This document shows, piece by piece, positions 20,941 through 31,110 of a stretch of 64,000 nucleotides of DNA. The notes beneath the pieces were generated by a model. That model was not told the DNA's origin. It did no database searches and worked only from the letters and a program-made list of their open reading frames with translations. Source of the stretch: Wolfiporia cocos (Eukaryota > Basidiomycota > Agaricomycetes > Polyporales > Phaeolaceae); assembly GCA_029448655.1 (NCBI GenBank), contig JACCLO010000009.1, positions 2,914,001 through 2,978,000 of the forward strand. The letters are read 5' to 3'. Within the stretch, counting starts at the first letter, position 1; the number at the start of each line of letters is the position of its first letter. Both the position numbers and the translations under genes were made by a program.

Positions 20941-21840
20941 CTATACAATCGCGAGTATATCCTCTTCTACCGAAGTAGTTGAGGGCCCTGCCACCTTGTC
21001 AGGTGGTGTTACACCGAAGGCAAAAGTAATTTGTAGCGCTACGCATTCTGCTACGATATGAGCTAAGTCCGTACGCCAATCCAAAAAGGAAATGTTGCCG
21101 AGTTGTTTACAGTACTTTTTCATAATTCTCCAGTCTCTATTGGTGATCCTCCCCCGTCTCGCTCTATCCTTTACGTTATCCACCAGATCCTCCAATTCTA
21201 CTACCATAGTATGGAAACGCATGTCGTTTTCCATATGGAAGCCTGGGTAATTAGGGGGGTGGTTGGCGAGAGGAGTAAGACGAGTGAGAGTGCCTTCTAG
21301 CATGGGAATAACTTGATCGCATGCTTGGAGGGGTTTCTTCTTCCCGAAGACGAGGGAAGGGTCGAGAATCTTGTGGTTGGCCGGAACAGAAGGTCCGGCC
21401 GCCGGGCTGGAGAGACGGAGGGCCAGTGAAGAAGCTGCTTGCTTGGCTTCCTTGGCGGCTTGCTTGGCGGCGATTCGCTTATTCAGCTTATCGCGGGCGA
21501 GCTTGAGCTTGTTGAGTTCGCGGAGTTCGATAAGGTTTTCCATGGCGGTAATGGAAGCGGCTAGCTTCTCTTCCTCTGTCCAGATGCGCTTGGCGAGCGG
21601 AACTGGCTTGGGAGGTCGAGGAGCGGGTTTCCCAGCCTCAGCGATGTGCTTTGGCATGTGGACGGGAATCTCCCAAAGATGGAGCTTCCCGGTGTAGTCT
21701 TCCTTTACAGGAAGAGTGTACGTGACGTCCTCTGCCCGAGGAATGTCGGCGGTGTCGATGCGGCTGAGAAGGGACCGCTTCGCCGGTTTGACGTAAGGGG
21801 CAGTGGAGGAGCCACGGGTGCGACGGGTAACGCGGGGCAT
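20941..21840 (-). CDS. Extra ORF upstream of gag (299 aa), function unknown
   Basis: Intact ORF from ATG 21838-21840 (MPRVTRRTRGSS) to TAG 20941-20943, placed before gag on the sense strand. Not recognised. It has a basic N-terminus, a Pro-rich patch (PAPRPPKPVPLAKR), a central region of predicted helix or coiled coil about 95-145 (ELNKLKLARDKLNKRIAAKQ), then a globular-looking C-terminal half (FHMENDMRFHTMVVELEDLV, RITNRDWRIMKKYCKQLGN). No zinc finger, protease or nuclease motif is visible. It is in the same frame as gag, separated by TAG-TAG and another TAG within 102 nt. It could be a second structural or regulatory protein, or an N-terminal Gag domain split off. Standard Gypsy elements lack such an ORF. 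Confidence 0.85.
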   Translation of the reverse strand: MPRVTRRTRGSSTAPYVKPAKRSLLSRIDTADIPRAEDVTYTLPVKEDYTGKLHLWEIPVHMPKHIAEAGKPAPRPPKPVPLAKRIWTEEEKLAASITAMENLIELRELNKLKLARDKLNKRIAAKQAAKEAKQAASSLALRLSSPAAGPSVPANHKILDPSLVFGKKKPLQACDQVIPMLEGTLTRLTPLANHPPNYPGFHMENDMRFHTMVVELEDLVDNVKDRARRGRITNRDWRIMKKYCKQLGNISFLDWRTDLAHIVAECVALQITFAFGVTPPDKVAGPSTTSVEEDILAIV

Positions 21841-22874
21841 GATTCTAAGAAAGTGCAGCTTTCATGAGAAACGAAGTTTCCCAGTGATACGTCCAAGAAC
21901 AGGAATAAAAGGGATTATGTAAGGTAGGGTAGTGGACTCCTTTTCAGGAGCAAAGAAGGTGTACTGCGGGGCATAATTACTCTTATGTTGCGCGCAAACC
22001 CTGTGCCGAGACGGCGCGGATATTCGCATGACCCTAACGGTCAGAGGCGCCGACTCCAGGGGTAGAGTTGCTGACTGCCAGGCCGGTTCCTGGGTCAGAT
22101 GATTGGGAATCGGATACACGACACCGCCCCGGAGGGACGATGCCGGAAAGTGGCTGGGATTTTACATCCCTTAGCCTGTCCATGCTTCAACAATGAGGTT
22201 GCCGTCTGTAGCCACATGGGTGTCACATCAGGGCTAAAAAACCATTGTCGATCTAGGATCGCGAGACAGCAGCGCTCCACATCCCGAGGGAGTGGGCCAC
22301 GCGCTTCTCTTCCAATGGGGCCCCAAATCCGTTTGACCCATGCTCGCACGCCGAGCTGCCCGGAGGACTTATGCTATTGGCTACCGCGAGTGACCTATGG
22401 CGGGGTGATTTTTTACGTCACCCCCCTCACTGCTTTTCCCATAACGGGTTCAAAGCAGGTCCCTTACGCCTGGGAGGCGGCTTTGGAAAATTCCCATGCC
22501 GTCATGATGACGACCCTATGGATAGTGATGGGGCGCTGAACAACGCTTGCCATGACAGGGGGTTGGGCGCACACAGGCAGACCGTCCCCTTTTCTCCACA
22601 GGCGGGTCTTAACCGCGCATAGTCCAAGCTTGTCAGCGAGGACCATGTCTCCTTGACCCTGGAGTCCGGGTTAGGTAGGCCTCCTGCCTAAAAAGGCGGT
22701 GTGGCTTCCCTGGTTGCCAATCCTCTGCCGAGGATGGCGATGTATCCCCCCAGATCTCAACTATCACCCCAATCGCCTTGTCAGGCAGAAAGGGATGTGC
22801 GCAGCAACAAGTAATAGCCCCTGTAGGATAGAAACCCAGACCCAAGCGCAAGCGCAAGGGCGGGGGTAGGGGGG
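21841..22874 (-). other. Long leader of the 10-kb element
   Basis: About 1 kb between PBS and the first ORF on the sense strand, GC-balanced, with several short upstream frames but nothing conserved-looking. Expected to hold packaging and translation signals; none could be identified by eye. Confidence 0.6.
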
Positions 22875-22885
22875 AGATTTGTTCT
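22875..22885 (-). promoter_or_regulatory. Self-primer binding site (PBS) of the 10-kb element
   Basis: Sense AGAACAAATCT begins 2 nt after the 5' LTR. It does not start with TGG and resembles no tRNA 3' end. It is an exact 11-nt complement of AGATTTGTTCT inside the LTR (23020 down to 23010 on the minus strand), which starts about 35 nt after TATATAAG. This is the arrangement of Tf1/sushi-type self-priming, where the 5' end of the RNA folds back on the PBS. Confidence 0.8.
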
Positions 22886-22887
22886 TA

Positions 22888-23586
22888 TGACACAAACTAG
22901 TTGTGGGACTCACTCTATAACCTTGTTAAGCGACTTGAAGTAGTTGCTGGAGGTTGGTGAGGATACTAGTAGGCGCAAGCAGAGATGATATGTGACTGTG
23001 CGAATGCAGAGAACAAATCTAAGGCTTATCCGCAGTGATAGCCCTACTTATATACATGCATTGTTTGGTTACCAGTAAGGGAGCCAAACATGAAGACGGT
23101 CTGTGCGCAGACATAACTAATACAGCTAAGTCGTAAACTACAATAGACCATGTGCGCCGGTAATGGCCGCACCAGTAAGATCGTTTGTTTGGACCGTAGG
23201 TCCATGTTGTGGAAGTGGCTGTAGCTACGTTAGTAAGCCATGCACGTGATAACTATATACCGGTATCGGGATATGAGTAATCGTAAGGGCATTGGCATGT
23301 GATAACGAGCGGGCCGCTTATCCAAGTGTACTGACATAGCCCGATATCGGGATATGAGCAAAGCGCGTGACACCGGAGGTTAGTCCGCTGAGTCATTGAC
23401 GCGTATAACCGTGTTATGTACGTGTTGTTATGACGAGTGGACGTATACCGCGTTGTGTACGTGTTGTTTGGTTGCGTGTACGTGTAGATGGGCGCTTAGC
23501 AGCGTAAACGTCTACAAGGTCGTAGAAATACCAGATAAATAGGTAAAAATACGGGAAAGATAGTGGCATGTCCCAAATCTGTGACA
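22888..23586 (-). repeat. 5' LTR of the 10-kb element with TATA box and primer
   Basis: 699 bp. In sense direction: U3, TATATAAG (plus coordinates 23048-23055), an imperfect stem GGCTATC/GATAAGCC, then AGATTTGTTCT (23020-23010), then U5 to the end ..TTTGTGTCA at 22888. Transcription probably starts at or near the primer sequence. Confidence 0.9.
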
Positions 23587-23755
23587 ACGTGCACAGTGGC
23601 GCCTTTGCAACCCAGGTGAGGGATGTCATAGAGCCCCTCCGGGCAATCTGTGACATTACCCCCCCTCTCAGAAAAACACTCTCCTGACATTCTACAACAT
23701 CAATTGCCCTGTGGTTTATTTTTGCAGTGACTAGTATTGGCAGAATAGCTGGAGG

Positions 23756-24464
23756 TGTTATGGGTTGTATACCCATTTGTATATTTCAATACGTGAAATA
23801 TAATCGTTTTTCTGCACTTAGTCCAGAAGATGAGTGCAAGGAAAATTTATGTTGATAAGCTTTTGGGCCCTAAGTCAAAGACTCTAGGGATCATTCAGTA
23901 TCCAATATGCATTAGAGGATATTATCTGTTCTGATGCAAGTCCTTGTAGGATATAAGACTTTCCTAAGTCTGAGAAGTCAATGTGCACTTCAAGGACTTG
24001 GTTGGTTCAAGAGCTCGGTGAATACTGAGCATAGTCTCCTATGTTTGAGAACAAATATTAGACTTGTTTATACAACAAGGTCGAGCTAAGGAGTCTTGAC
24101 AGTAAGTACATTGGCTTATATACTACATTAGGTCTTAGGGGTCAAGTCTGTCCCAGATGTCACCGATACTATCTACGCTATAGTATGAAACATTTGATAG
24201 GTATGTAGAGATATATCTGAAATGACAGATAGGAATGTTACAGCAGTTGCATGCCATCTGTCAATTGTAAAATGATAAATATGAAATGAGGGCAGAGTTA
24301 GATCTGTCAAGTCGAAACACGCCCTATGTACTGGTACAACTGGGGTCAGGCCCAGTGCTATCACAAATAGCCAGGGGAGTTGTTTGCGCAGCAAGTCCCT
24401 GTGTTGTATTCACCCAATGGTTAGTTCTGTCATTTTGTCTCCAGAAGACTAAATATCCATAACA
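23756..24464 (-). repeat. Solo LTR, family D, TSD GGAGG
   Basis: TGTTATGGGTTGTATACCC..TATCCATAACA, 709 bp, flanked by GGAGG at 23751-23755 and 24465-24469. Sense minus: TATATAAGCC near 24118. Confidence 0.88.
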
Positions 24465-25251
24465 GGAGGCATGTGGTTAAGTGAGCTGTGCCGCCTTCCC
24501 TGAGGTTAGCAACAGAATAAAAGGGAAATGTACTAGTGGAGTGGATCCTCACTCATTTGTACCTAAATCCTGAGTGGTAGTCCGTAATTGACGTAGCTGG
24601 CCAGACTTTGGCCGCCATTTGTCAACAACTGGCCCTGGGCCTAGCGGCTATTAGGGGAAGCTTCTGGGATGCATAGTGGTCCGCCTGCTTGAGGGTTGTC
24701 AACAAAGGAGGCATGATGGAAATGGTGACCGGTGAGGCTGTTCCTATGTCTTGCAATCATAGTGGGGTTTTGTGGGTGTCGAACAATGCCCAAGGTCCCC
24801 GACCTCCAAACCCATGGTTGCCGAGCCATGTACCTTGTCGATAGGGAGGTCCGTTGTAGTGGCCATTCACCTTAGGGACCAGTCAATGTGGGGTTGGGAC
24901 CACCTTTTGGCAATCCCTTCGCATATCCACTGGTCAATGCTTTGGCTAGGCTCCAGGGGTAATGACCGTCCAGCACTAGTCCTCCACATGCATGTCCTTT
25001 GCAGGTACGAGCAGCGGGACCTCAAGCGTGGCTTATGGACAGTTGACCCTGCTACCCAATGTTCCAGGGGGGCAGTCTTGTGTATCTCATTCCGCATAGT
25101 CGCATGCCTGGAGTGACGCTTCGTGGGGGCTCATAAAACTATGGACAGTTGGTGCTTCTACCAAACCGCTGCACCGCCACATTGTCAAGGAAACCTAGCA
25201 TAGAAAGCCTCTGGCCCCAGCATGAGTACAGTGCTGGAGGGGGAGTAAAAT

Positions 25252-25262
25252 ATCTTTGAGAT
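25252..25262 (-). promoter_or_regulatory. Self-primer PBS of the TRIM-like element ending at 25833
   Basis: Plus strand ATCTTTGAGAT, 2 nt from the LTR start at 25265, is an exact complement of ATCTCAAAGAT in the adjoining LTR (25507-25517). Confidence 0.75.
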
Positions 25263-25264
25263 CA

Positions 25265-25833
25265 TGACACAGTCTTACCTAAGACTGTGGGACTGGCACA
25301 GCCGGGGATCCCTAATGCCTGGCGAGCTACATCCAGTAGTGGCAGAGGGTGAACACCAAGGTGCAAATAGGTAGCCTAAAATCCTAACACTGGGGTGCAG
25401 TCATACTGCCAAGGAGTGACACACAGCTCAGATGTAAAGCAGGGGGTGATGATGTGGGCGCACACAGATCAGAGGTCAAGAAAGGGCCTAAGCCCAGTTG
25501 CCGAGAATCTCAAAGATGGGGAGTAAGCCCCATCTGTCTGAGCTAATATACAGGAGTGTGAAGACTACCAAGTATTCCCTAAAGTAGAGACCTGTGTGCA
25601 GACTGGTGCAAGGCAGTGCTGAGGGTAACTAAAGTAACACTAATGTAACCACTGTGACCATGATGTGAGTATCTGTGATGACACTACCTGGGAGTGCCTA
25701 TCTACTGGGTCAGGTGGTCTAGTAACGGTATCCAGGGAAGAGACGTGGAGTGTGTTGAGGAGCACAGGCAGAACGCGTGTTGCAGTACCAAGTGAGAGTT
25801 GTAACATAAGCCCCTATGGGCAGTTCTGTGACA
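25265..25833 (-). repeat. Family A LTR (5' LTR of TRIM-like element)
   Basis: TGACACAGTC..GTTCTGTGACA, 569 bp. Following TATAT resembles TGTAT before the left LTR (13081-13085), 4 of 5 bases. Palindrome AGATGGGG/CCCCATCT at 25514-25521/25528-25535. Confidence 0.75.
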
Positions 25834-26774
25834 TATATCAGTGTCAGAAAATACTGCCCAAGATTGTTCTATGAATGGCCAGTGGAGAGCTTGGGGTGGA
25901 GTGATGCTAGGCACTTGTGCCACATGACATATTCCATGACTTCTACATTACAGCATGGTAATTACAGCCCAGTGGTTAGGTGTGTCAAGATTTTGGTCCT
26001 CATCATGCTAGCTGTAAGTGATGTGGTTTGACCTGGGATGAAATGTGCTAACTTCAACAACTTAGAAGAGATGGTAGGCTTCATTCAACTTGATCTATCT
26101 CCTTGGTTAAAAGCTACTGACTCAAGTAAAATGAGAGCAGTAACAACAAGTTGATGAGCTTAAGATCTGAACTTACTTTTGACTTTCAGACTGGTGTAAT
26201 ACTGAGGATTATCTGTAATTAAGATCATGTGCACTATGATTATCAGTGATTTTTCTTTGGCACTTTGATTTAAACCACTTGTGCTAACCATGCACTGTTA
26301 CAGGTTGTATACCTGTTCACTATATTCGAGTTGTGAATATAATTTGTTCTTCTGCATGTAGTCTGGCGTATGAGTGCAAGGCCAATATATCTTGTATAAG
26401 CCTTGGGGCACTAAGTCAAAGACTCTAGGGGATCATTCAATATTCAATACACATTATAGAATATAATTGGTTTCAAGAGCAAGTCCAGAGTATGAGACTT
26501 GCCTAAGTCCGAGAAGTCAGTGTGCACTTCGAGGACTTAGTCAGTTCAGGGTTCAGTGAATACTGAATGTAGTTTCCTACATTTGAGAATGAGTATAAGA
26601 CTTCTTGTTTATACAACAAGGTTGAGCTGAAGGGCCTCAACAGTGAGTACATGAGTTTATATACTATGCTGGGTTTTAGGAATCCTGTATGTCCCAGATG
26701 TCACCAGTACTATCTACGTTATAGTCTGAAATGTATGATAGGTATGTAGTGATATATCAAAAATGATAGATGGT

Positions 26775-27392
26775 CCTTTTATTTTTCGAACATTGGCAGA
26801 ACTCACCATAGGGTGAATACAATACAGGGTTGTTGCTCAATTAACCCCCCCTGGCTACTCATGACTTTACTAGGTACATCTTCAGTTGTACTATCATGTA
26901 GGGTGCGTTTCAGAACTGGCAGATCCAACTCTGCCCTCATCTCATATTCATCATTACTGATTGACAGATGGTGTTCAACTGCCATTATCATTTCTAATTA
27001 TCATTTCAGATATATCACTACATACCTACCAAACATTTTGTACTATAGTGTGGATAGTATTGGTGACATCTGGGACAGACCAGGACCTCAAGAAGCCTAA
27101 TGTAGTATATAAACTGATGTACTTAGTGTTGAGGCTCTTCAGCTCAACCTTGTTGTATAAACAAGAAGTCTTATACTTGTTCTCAAATGTAGGAAACTAC
27201 ACTCAGTATTCACTGAGCTCTGAACTGACTAAGTCCTCAAAGTGCACACTGACTTCTCAGACTTAGGCGAGTCTTATACTTTGGAGACTTGCTCTTAAAA
27301 CCGGCTATATTCTCTAACATGTATGGAATACATGCAGAAGAACAATTTATATTTGTGACTCAAATATACGAACAGGTATACAACCTGTAACA
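26775..27392 (+). repeat. Family D LTR nested in an opposite D LTR
   Basis: D landmarks in plus orientation from GTCCTTTTATTTTTCGAAC to TACAACCTGTAACA at 27392; about 90 bp shorter than full D because of an internal deletion. TATATAAACTGATG near 27107; arms GTTGAG/CTCAAC at 27128-27133/27143-27148. Left end is blurred. Confidence 0.65.
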
Positions 27393-27561
27393 ATAGTAAT
27401 GATATGGCAGTTGAATGCCATGTGTCAATCATAGAATGATAGATATGAAATGAGGGCAGAGTTGGATGTACCAAGCTGAAATGAGCCCTATATGCTAGTA
27501 CAACTGGGGTTGGACCCAGTAGAGTCACAAGTAGCCAGGGGGTTGGTGGTGCAACAAGTCC

Positions 27562-27956
27562 TGACACAATACTTGTCTCTTTGCTGAGGTAGCAGCTGCC
27601 AGCATATAGTTCATAGGCTGAGGTTCACCACATCCCAGTCAAGTGCACATAGTCAAACAGTAGGGAGTTACAAGTAGAGAGGGACACATCCCAAAGTTAC
27701 ATTGATAAGTCTGAGGAGTACGCCTCAGACTTCTAAGCCTTATGTACATGCAGCAGCATGCACCAATACCATAAGTGACTACCCTAAAGCAGGCCCAAGC
27801 ACTACCTAAGAACAGTCTGATGGAATGCTTACATAATATGCTACAATACTATATACTCTTGAGTACCCAGTGGTTACCTTAAGTTCCCTATGTCAACTGC
27901 TACAGGTCATGTGATCGCTGTGTGCTATACCTCATGTTGCAGAATAATCTGTGACA
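27562..27956 (-). repeat. Solo LTR, C/E-type, TSD (A/G)GTCC
   Basis: TGACACAATACTTG..AATCTGTGACA, 395 bp, flanked by AGTCC and GGTCC (one mismatch). Palindrome GTCTGAGG/CCTCAGAC at 27709-27716/27723-27730. Confidence 0.7.
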
Positions 27957-28455
27957 GGTCCCTGTATTGTATTCACCCAGTGGTGAGTTCTGTGAGTGTT
28001 TGAAAAATCAAAATAACTATAACATGCACACTTAAAACCCACTTTTTATGGGCCTATGTGATTATTCCAATTTTGTAGATCCAAACCAGTGATAACCAGT
28101 TATAAAACACAACAGGAATTTTCTGATGTCAGTGCCTCCATGCATTCCATATGTAAAAGTCCTCTGCACATGCTGTATAAGTCCTCTGTGCCTTAGTATT
28201 GCTACATGGCTTTGATTGACTAAATACAGTACTTCCTTTGTGCAATACATAATGTTGAATGAGCCAATGAACTTTGCCTCAGTCAGGTATTTGAGTGTGC
28301 TCATCAGCATCCATTGTTTTGACAATATGTCATCTGACCCAGGATCCTGAATGGGGATGGTATGTGCCTGGCATGATGTACCTACATCCACCCACAACTG
28401 TCAGAACATTGCCTAGAAAATGCGCTTGCTAGAGAGTTGGAGAATTGATTAATAT

Positions 28456-29420
28456 ATCACAAACTGACTCAGTGTACCACTAATCACCCTATCCACACAT
28501 AGGTCAAGCCCTAAGAGGTGGCTATACAGCCAGTCTCACTCAGAGGGTAGAGGCACAGCATGACAGAGTGCACAGTGAGGGGACATGCCCCCATGATGAG
28601 GATAACAGTTCTGGTGTGTAAGTCTCAGAACAACTATGCTATATACATGATATGATCCATTGTGCTACTGCCTGCCCTGAAGGGGCCCAAGTGTGAGTAG
28701 CTACCATTCCATGGAATGCGTACATAAGCTATAGTCATATGACCTAAAGGCATGCTGCAATACATTGGGGAAGGGCAATCCTACACCAATAGGATCTCCC
28801 AGATTGTTATGGATTGAATATCCATTCAGCTGAAATAACTAACTCAGCGTATTGAGTAGTGCCCTACTCGTCGGACTCAGCAGAGTTGAGCGTCGATATA
28901 CAAGCTGCAGGCTTAATTGCTCAAGCCTTTGAGAACAAGTATAAGATCCTTGTAATTCAACAAGGTCGAGCTGAGGAACTCAACCGATATTTACATCAGG
29001 TTATATACTGCGATCCTATATCCGGGGTCATAGTGTCCTTGGTACTACTACCATTAAGTCCGTAAGGCTAGCGCATTAGGATAACAAATATGAAGTGCTG
29101 CGGTTGAGCGCAACAAGAGATGAAATGTAAGAACTTGGTGGTTGGACACCAGACATCAACTAGAACCTGATACGCAACTGGTCTAAGGGTGTAGGGTTGT
29201 TATACATGAAACAAGGTTCGCCGGTTGAGTGGAGACCCCTAGAAATAAGGCACGCGATAGAGCGGTTGAACACTAAGTCCTCTCTCCCAGTGGAGCGTCA
29301 AGCAATGGAGTATTGGAAATATTCATACGGACCGTAACACAGATGTCCTGTGGCTGAGAGAGTTAGCACATGCCAAATGTGTGCCAATGCACCTTATCTT
29401 GACAGCATCTAGTATTATGG
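28456..29420 (-). repeat. Degenerate C/E-type LTR split by a B LTR
   Basis: Approximate bounds. Contains the promoter palindrome (GTTCTGGTGTG.., ..CTCAGAAC near 28607-28632), TATATAC near 28638 and the ..CAATACATTGGGG region, and continues after the B insertion at 28805-29339. Ends are eroded. Confidence 0.4.
28805..29339 (-). repeat. Solo LTR, family B, TSD CAGAT
   Basis: TGTTATGGATTGAATATCC..CGGACCGTAACA, 535 bp, flanked by CAGAT at 28800-28804 and 29340-29344. Sense minus. Confidence 0.85.
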
Positions 29421-30099
29421 TTTGATAGCATCAATGCTGCTGGTCCTGTAGCGCCCATTCGACATGGTTTTTCTGTAGAAAATCAATGAGTGATTTTCAT
29501 GTCTTAGTATAGTGAGATTATATAGAGCTTTTGACTATTTGAATCCATTCTCTGGAACACATTTTTTCAAAAGCTCATTGTTCATGTTCTATGGGGATAC
29601 AAAATGTTCACATTGCAGCTGCCAACTTTATTAGGAAAGCATTCAAATCAAGTGACCAGATGTGTCATGTTTAACATGCATGCCAACTGCACACCTGAAA
29701 TTTCTGAGACCTCTGTTACAACTGTATGAATGGTCTGTAGCTTCTTTCGTGCAATTACAATCAGCTCATAATCACTTTTTAAATCAGGCAAGCTGCCTAT
29801 CAGCACCAGCAGCACAATGTAGACAAGCTCATACTGATGCAAAAGGATATCAAGCTGAAGACAGAGAAGATTGGGGCCCTCAGAAATGCTCTTACATACT
29901 TCAACATGAGGCCAGAGAGCAAATGTGCAGGAATAATGGCACAAGCAGAAGTAGGACTAGCAGAGACTCCAGTTGTTGACGAAGACATGACAATTAGTCT
30001 CATATAGCTTACTGATAGCTTTCTTGACAGAACTTTGCATGTATTTCACTCGATGATGCTGCAATACCACTTTCTCGACAGACCATGAACAGCCTCTGA
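29421..30099. other. Unassigned stretch
   Basis: Overlapping short frames at 29648-30003 on both strands, none recognised. It could be the inner part of a degraded DNA transposon belonging to the inverted repeat that follows. Confidence 0.3.
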
Positions 30100-31110
30100 C
30101 AACAGCATGTCATGGCATGTCAACACCACTTAGTGTCTATCTAATCTCCAATGCATGGATTTGGCAGTGACAGGAGCTTAACCTAATCATTCTGTGGGAC
30201 ACATTTCAAACTGAGGTTGCCCCTCCCCAGATACATGATCCCAACCGCTATCTAACAAGTCATGTGGTCGCTAGACACAAGAATGTGAGTTCAAACCAGG
30301 GGTATGGCAAAAACTTATATGTCACAGAAAATCTGTGACAACAGGCTGAAGAGATGTTCTGATCCCTGCATAGTATATATACATGTAGTACATGATAGTG
30401 GGGAGGTGACACAGACTCACTGTCTGTGCGACCCCTGGGCTCAGGGGGATCCATACAGGCCTACAATCGAGGCCATAAGGCACCAACCAGAGGTGAGTGC
30501 AGAGGCTACATGGATGGGGCATCCCCGCATTCCTAGTGTACGCCGACATAGCTGAGAACCTCACAGTCAAGGTAGGAGAGATACGGGCCCCGGGCCAGGA
30601 GATCACACAGCTATAAGCGAGAAAGGGTGATACACCATTGTCGAGAATCTGAGAGATGGGGTGTAAGCCCTCATCTCGTCGTATTATATACATGCTTGTG
30701 TATACTACCGAGACCGCCCTTAAAGACGTGGTCTGTGCACCGCTATCTACTGGGTCATGTGCTAGGTAACGAGACATGTAACAATGTGACCATAAGTGAC
30801 GGTACCTGAGGCGCGCGCTACCCTACAGCGCTAACCATACGACCAGGTGACCTGCAATATCTGGGAGGCGCTGGAGGTGGCTACAGCGCAGAGGCGCGGC
30901 GTACGCCTAGCACCGTGCGTGCGTCCTATAGCGAGGGAGTACAAACTATTAGTGGAATAATTTGTGACAGGAGGGGCAACGTCGGTTCAAAATGTGTCCC
31001 ATGGAATGATTAAGTTCAGTGCCCATACCTACCAAATTCAGTGACTCTAGATTAGATTGATGGCGGGTGGCATTGATGGCTGTGACATGCCACTGTCAGA
31101 GGTGTCCATA
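30100..31110. repeat. Large inverted repeat split by a solo LTR
   Basis: The left arm at about 30100-30235 ends ..GTTGCCCCTCCCCA. It is complementary, with mismatches, to the arm beginning TGGGGAGGGGCAAC, which starts at 30400 and resumes at 30970-31110 after the A LTR. Both arms contain the GGGACACATTT/AATGTGTCCC and CTTAATCATTC blocks. Between them is a tRNA-like piece (GAGTTCAAACC near 30290) and a TATATATACATG motif. The same GTTGCCCCTCCCCA end occurs again at 37479, so it is a repeat-family terminus. Confidence 0.5.
30407..30969 (-). repeat. Solo LTR, family A, TSD GGAGG
   Basis: TGACACAGACTC..ATAATTTGTGACA, 563 bp, flanked by GGAGG at 30402-30406 and 30970-30974. Sense minus. Confidence 0.85.

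Larger units (their letters stand above)
13584..23586 (-). mobile_element. Full-length Ty3/Gypsy chromovirus with extra ORF and dUTPase
   Basis: Complete LTR retrotransposon of 10,003 bp, sense minus. The two 699-bp LTRs (13584-14282 and 22888-23586) differ at one base that I can see (A near 14255, G at the matching site near 23559). The TSD ACGTG is exact (13579-13583, 23587-23591). Order in sense direction: 5' LTR, PBS (22875-22885), leader, extra ORF (21840-20941), gag (20838-18799), pol with GPY/F, chromodomain and dUTPase (18857-14322), PPT, 3' LTR. Near-identical LTRs mean a recent insertion. The only visible defect is an in-frame TAG at 15384-15386. Confidence 0.95.
13086..23654 (-). 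repeat. Family A LTR interrupted by the 10-kb Gypsy element
   Basis: A-family LTR TGACACAGACTTAC (13086) to CAATCTGTGACA (23654). It consists of 13086-13583 plus 23592-23654, 561 bp, after removal of the 10,003-bp insertion. It is followed by TTACCCCCCCTCTC, the reverse of a polypurine tract joined to a 3' LTR, so it is a 3' LTR with attached internal sequence rather than a solo LTR. Confidence 0.75.
23655..25264 (-). mobile_element. Non-coding internal region of a family A (TRIM-like) element, split by a D LTR
   Basis: Lies between A LTRs ending at 23654 and starting at 25265. Begins with a polypurine-tract complement (TTACCCCCCCTCTC) and ends with the self-primer PBS at 25252-25262. About 896 bp remain after removing the D LTR at 23756-24464 and its duplication. 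It shares blocks with the internal region at 44826-45533 (CTTCGTGGGGGCTC, TGGTGCTTCTACCA). No intact ORF. On the sense strand both copies read a DQW-CEG-K-like run (near 24920 and 45175) that may be an RT remnant. Its two flanking LTRs differ clearly, so it may be composite. Confidence 0.55.
26296..28024 (-). repeat. Solo LTR, family D, TSD TGCAC, carrying two nested LTRs
   Basis: TGTTACAGGTTGTATACC (26296) to ACTATAACA (28024), flanked by TGCAC at 26291-26295 and 28025-28029. Split by a D LTR (about 26775-27392) and a C/E-type LTR (27562-27956); the remainder is close to the 709-bp D length. Paired arms GTTGAG/CTCAAC at 26621-26626/26636-26641. Confidence 0.85.

Noticed and set aside
22870..22890. 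tRNA-primed PBS next to the 5' LTR
   Set aside because: No TGG and no match to a tRNA 3' end; the exact LTR complement explains the site better.
13086..25833. Calling this a single intact TRIM element
   Set aside because: The two A LTRs differ clearly, including at the primer site, and the flanks match at only 4 of 5 bases, so a composite origin cannot be excluded.
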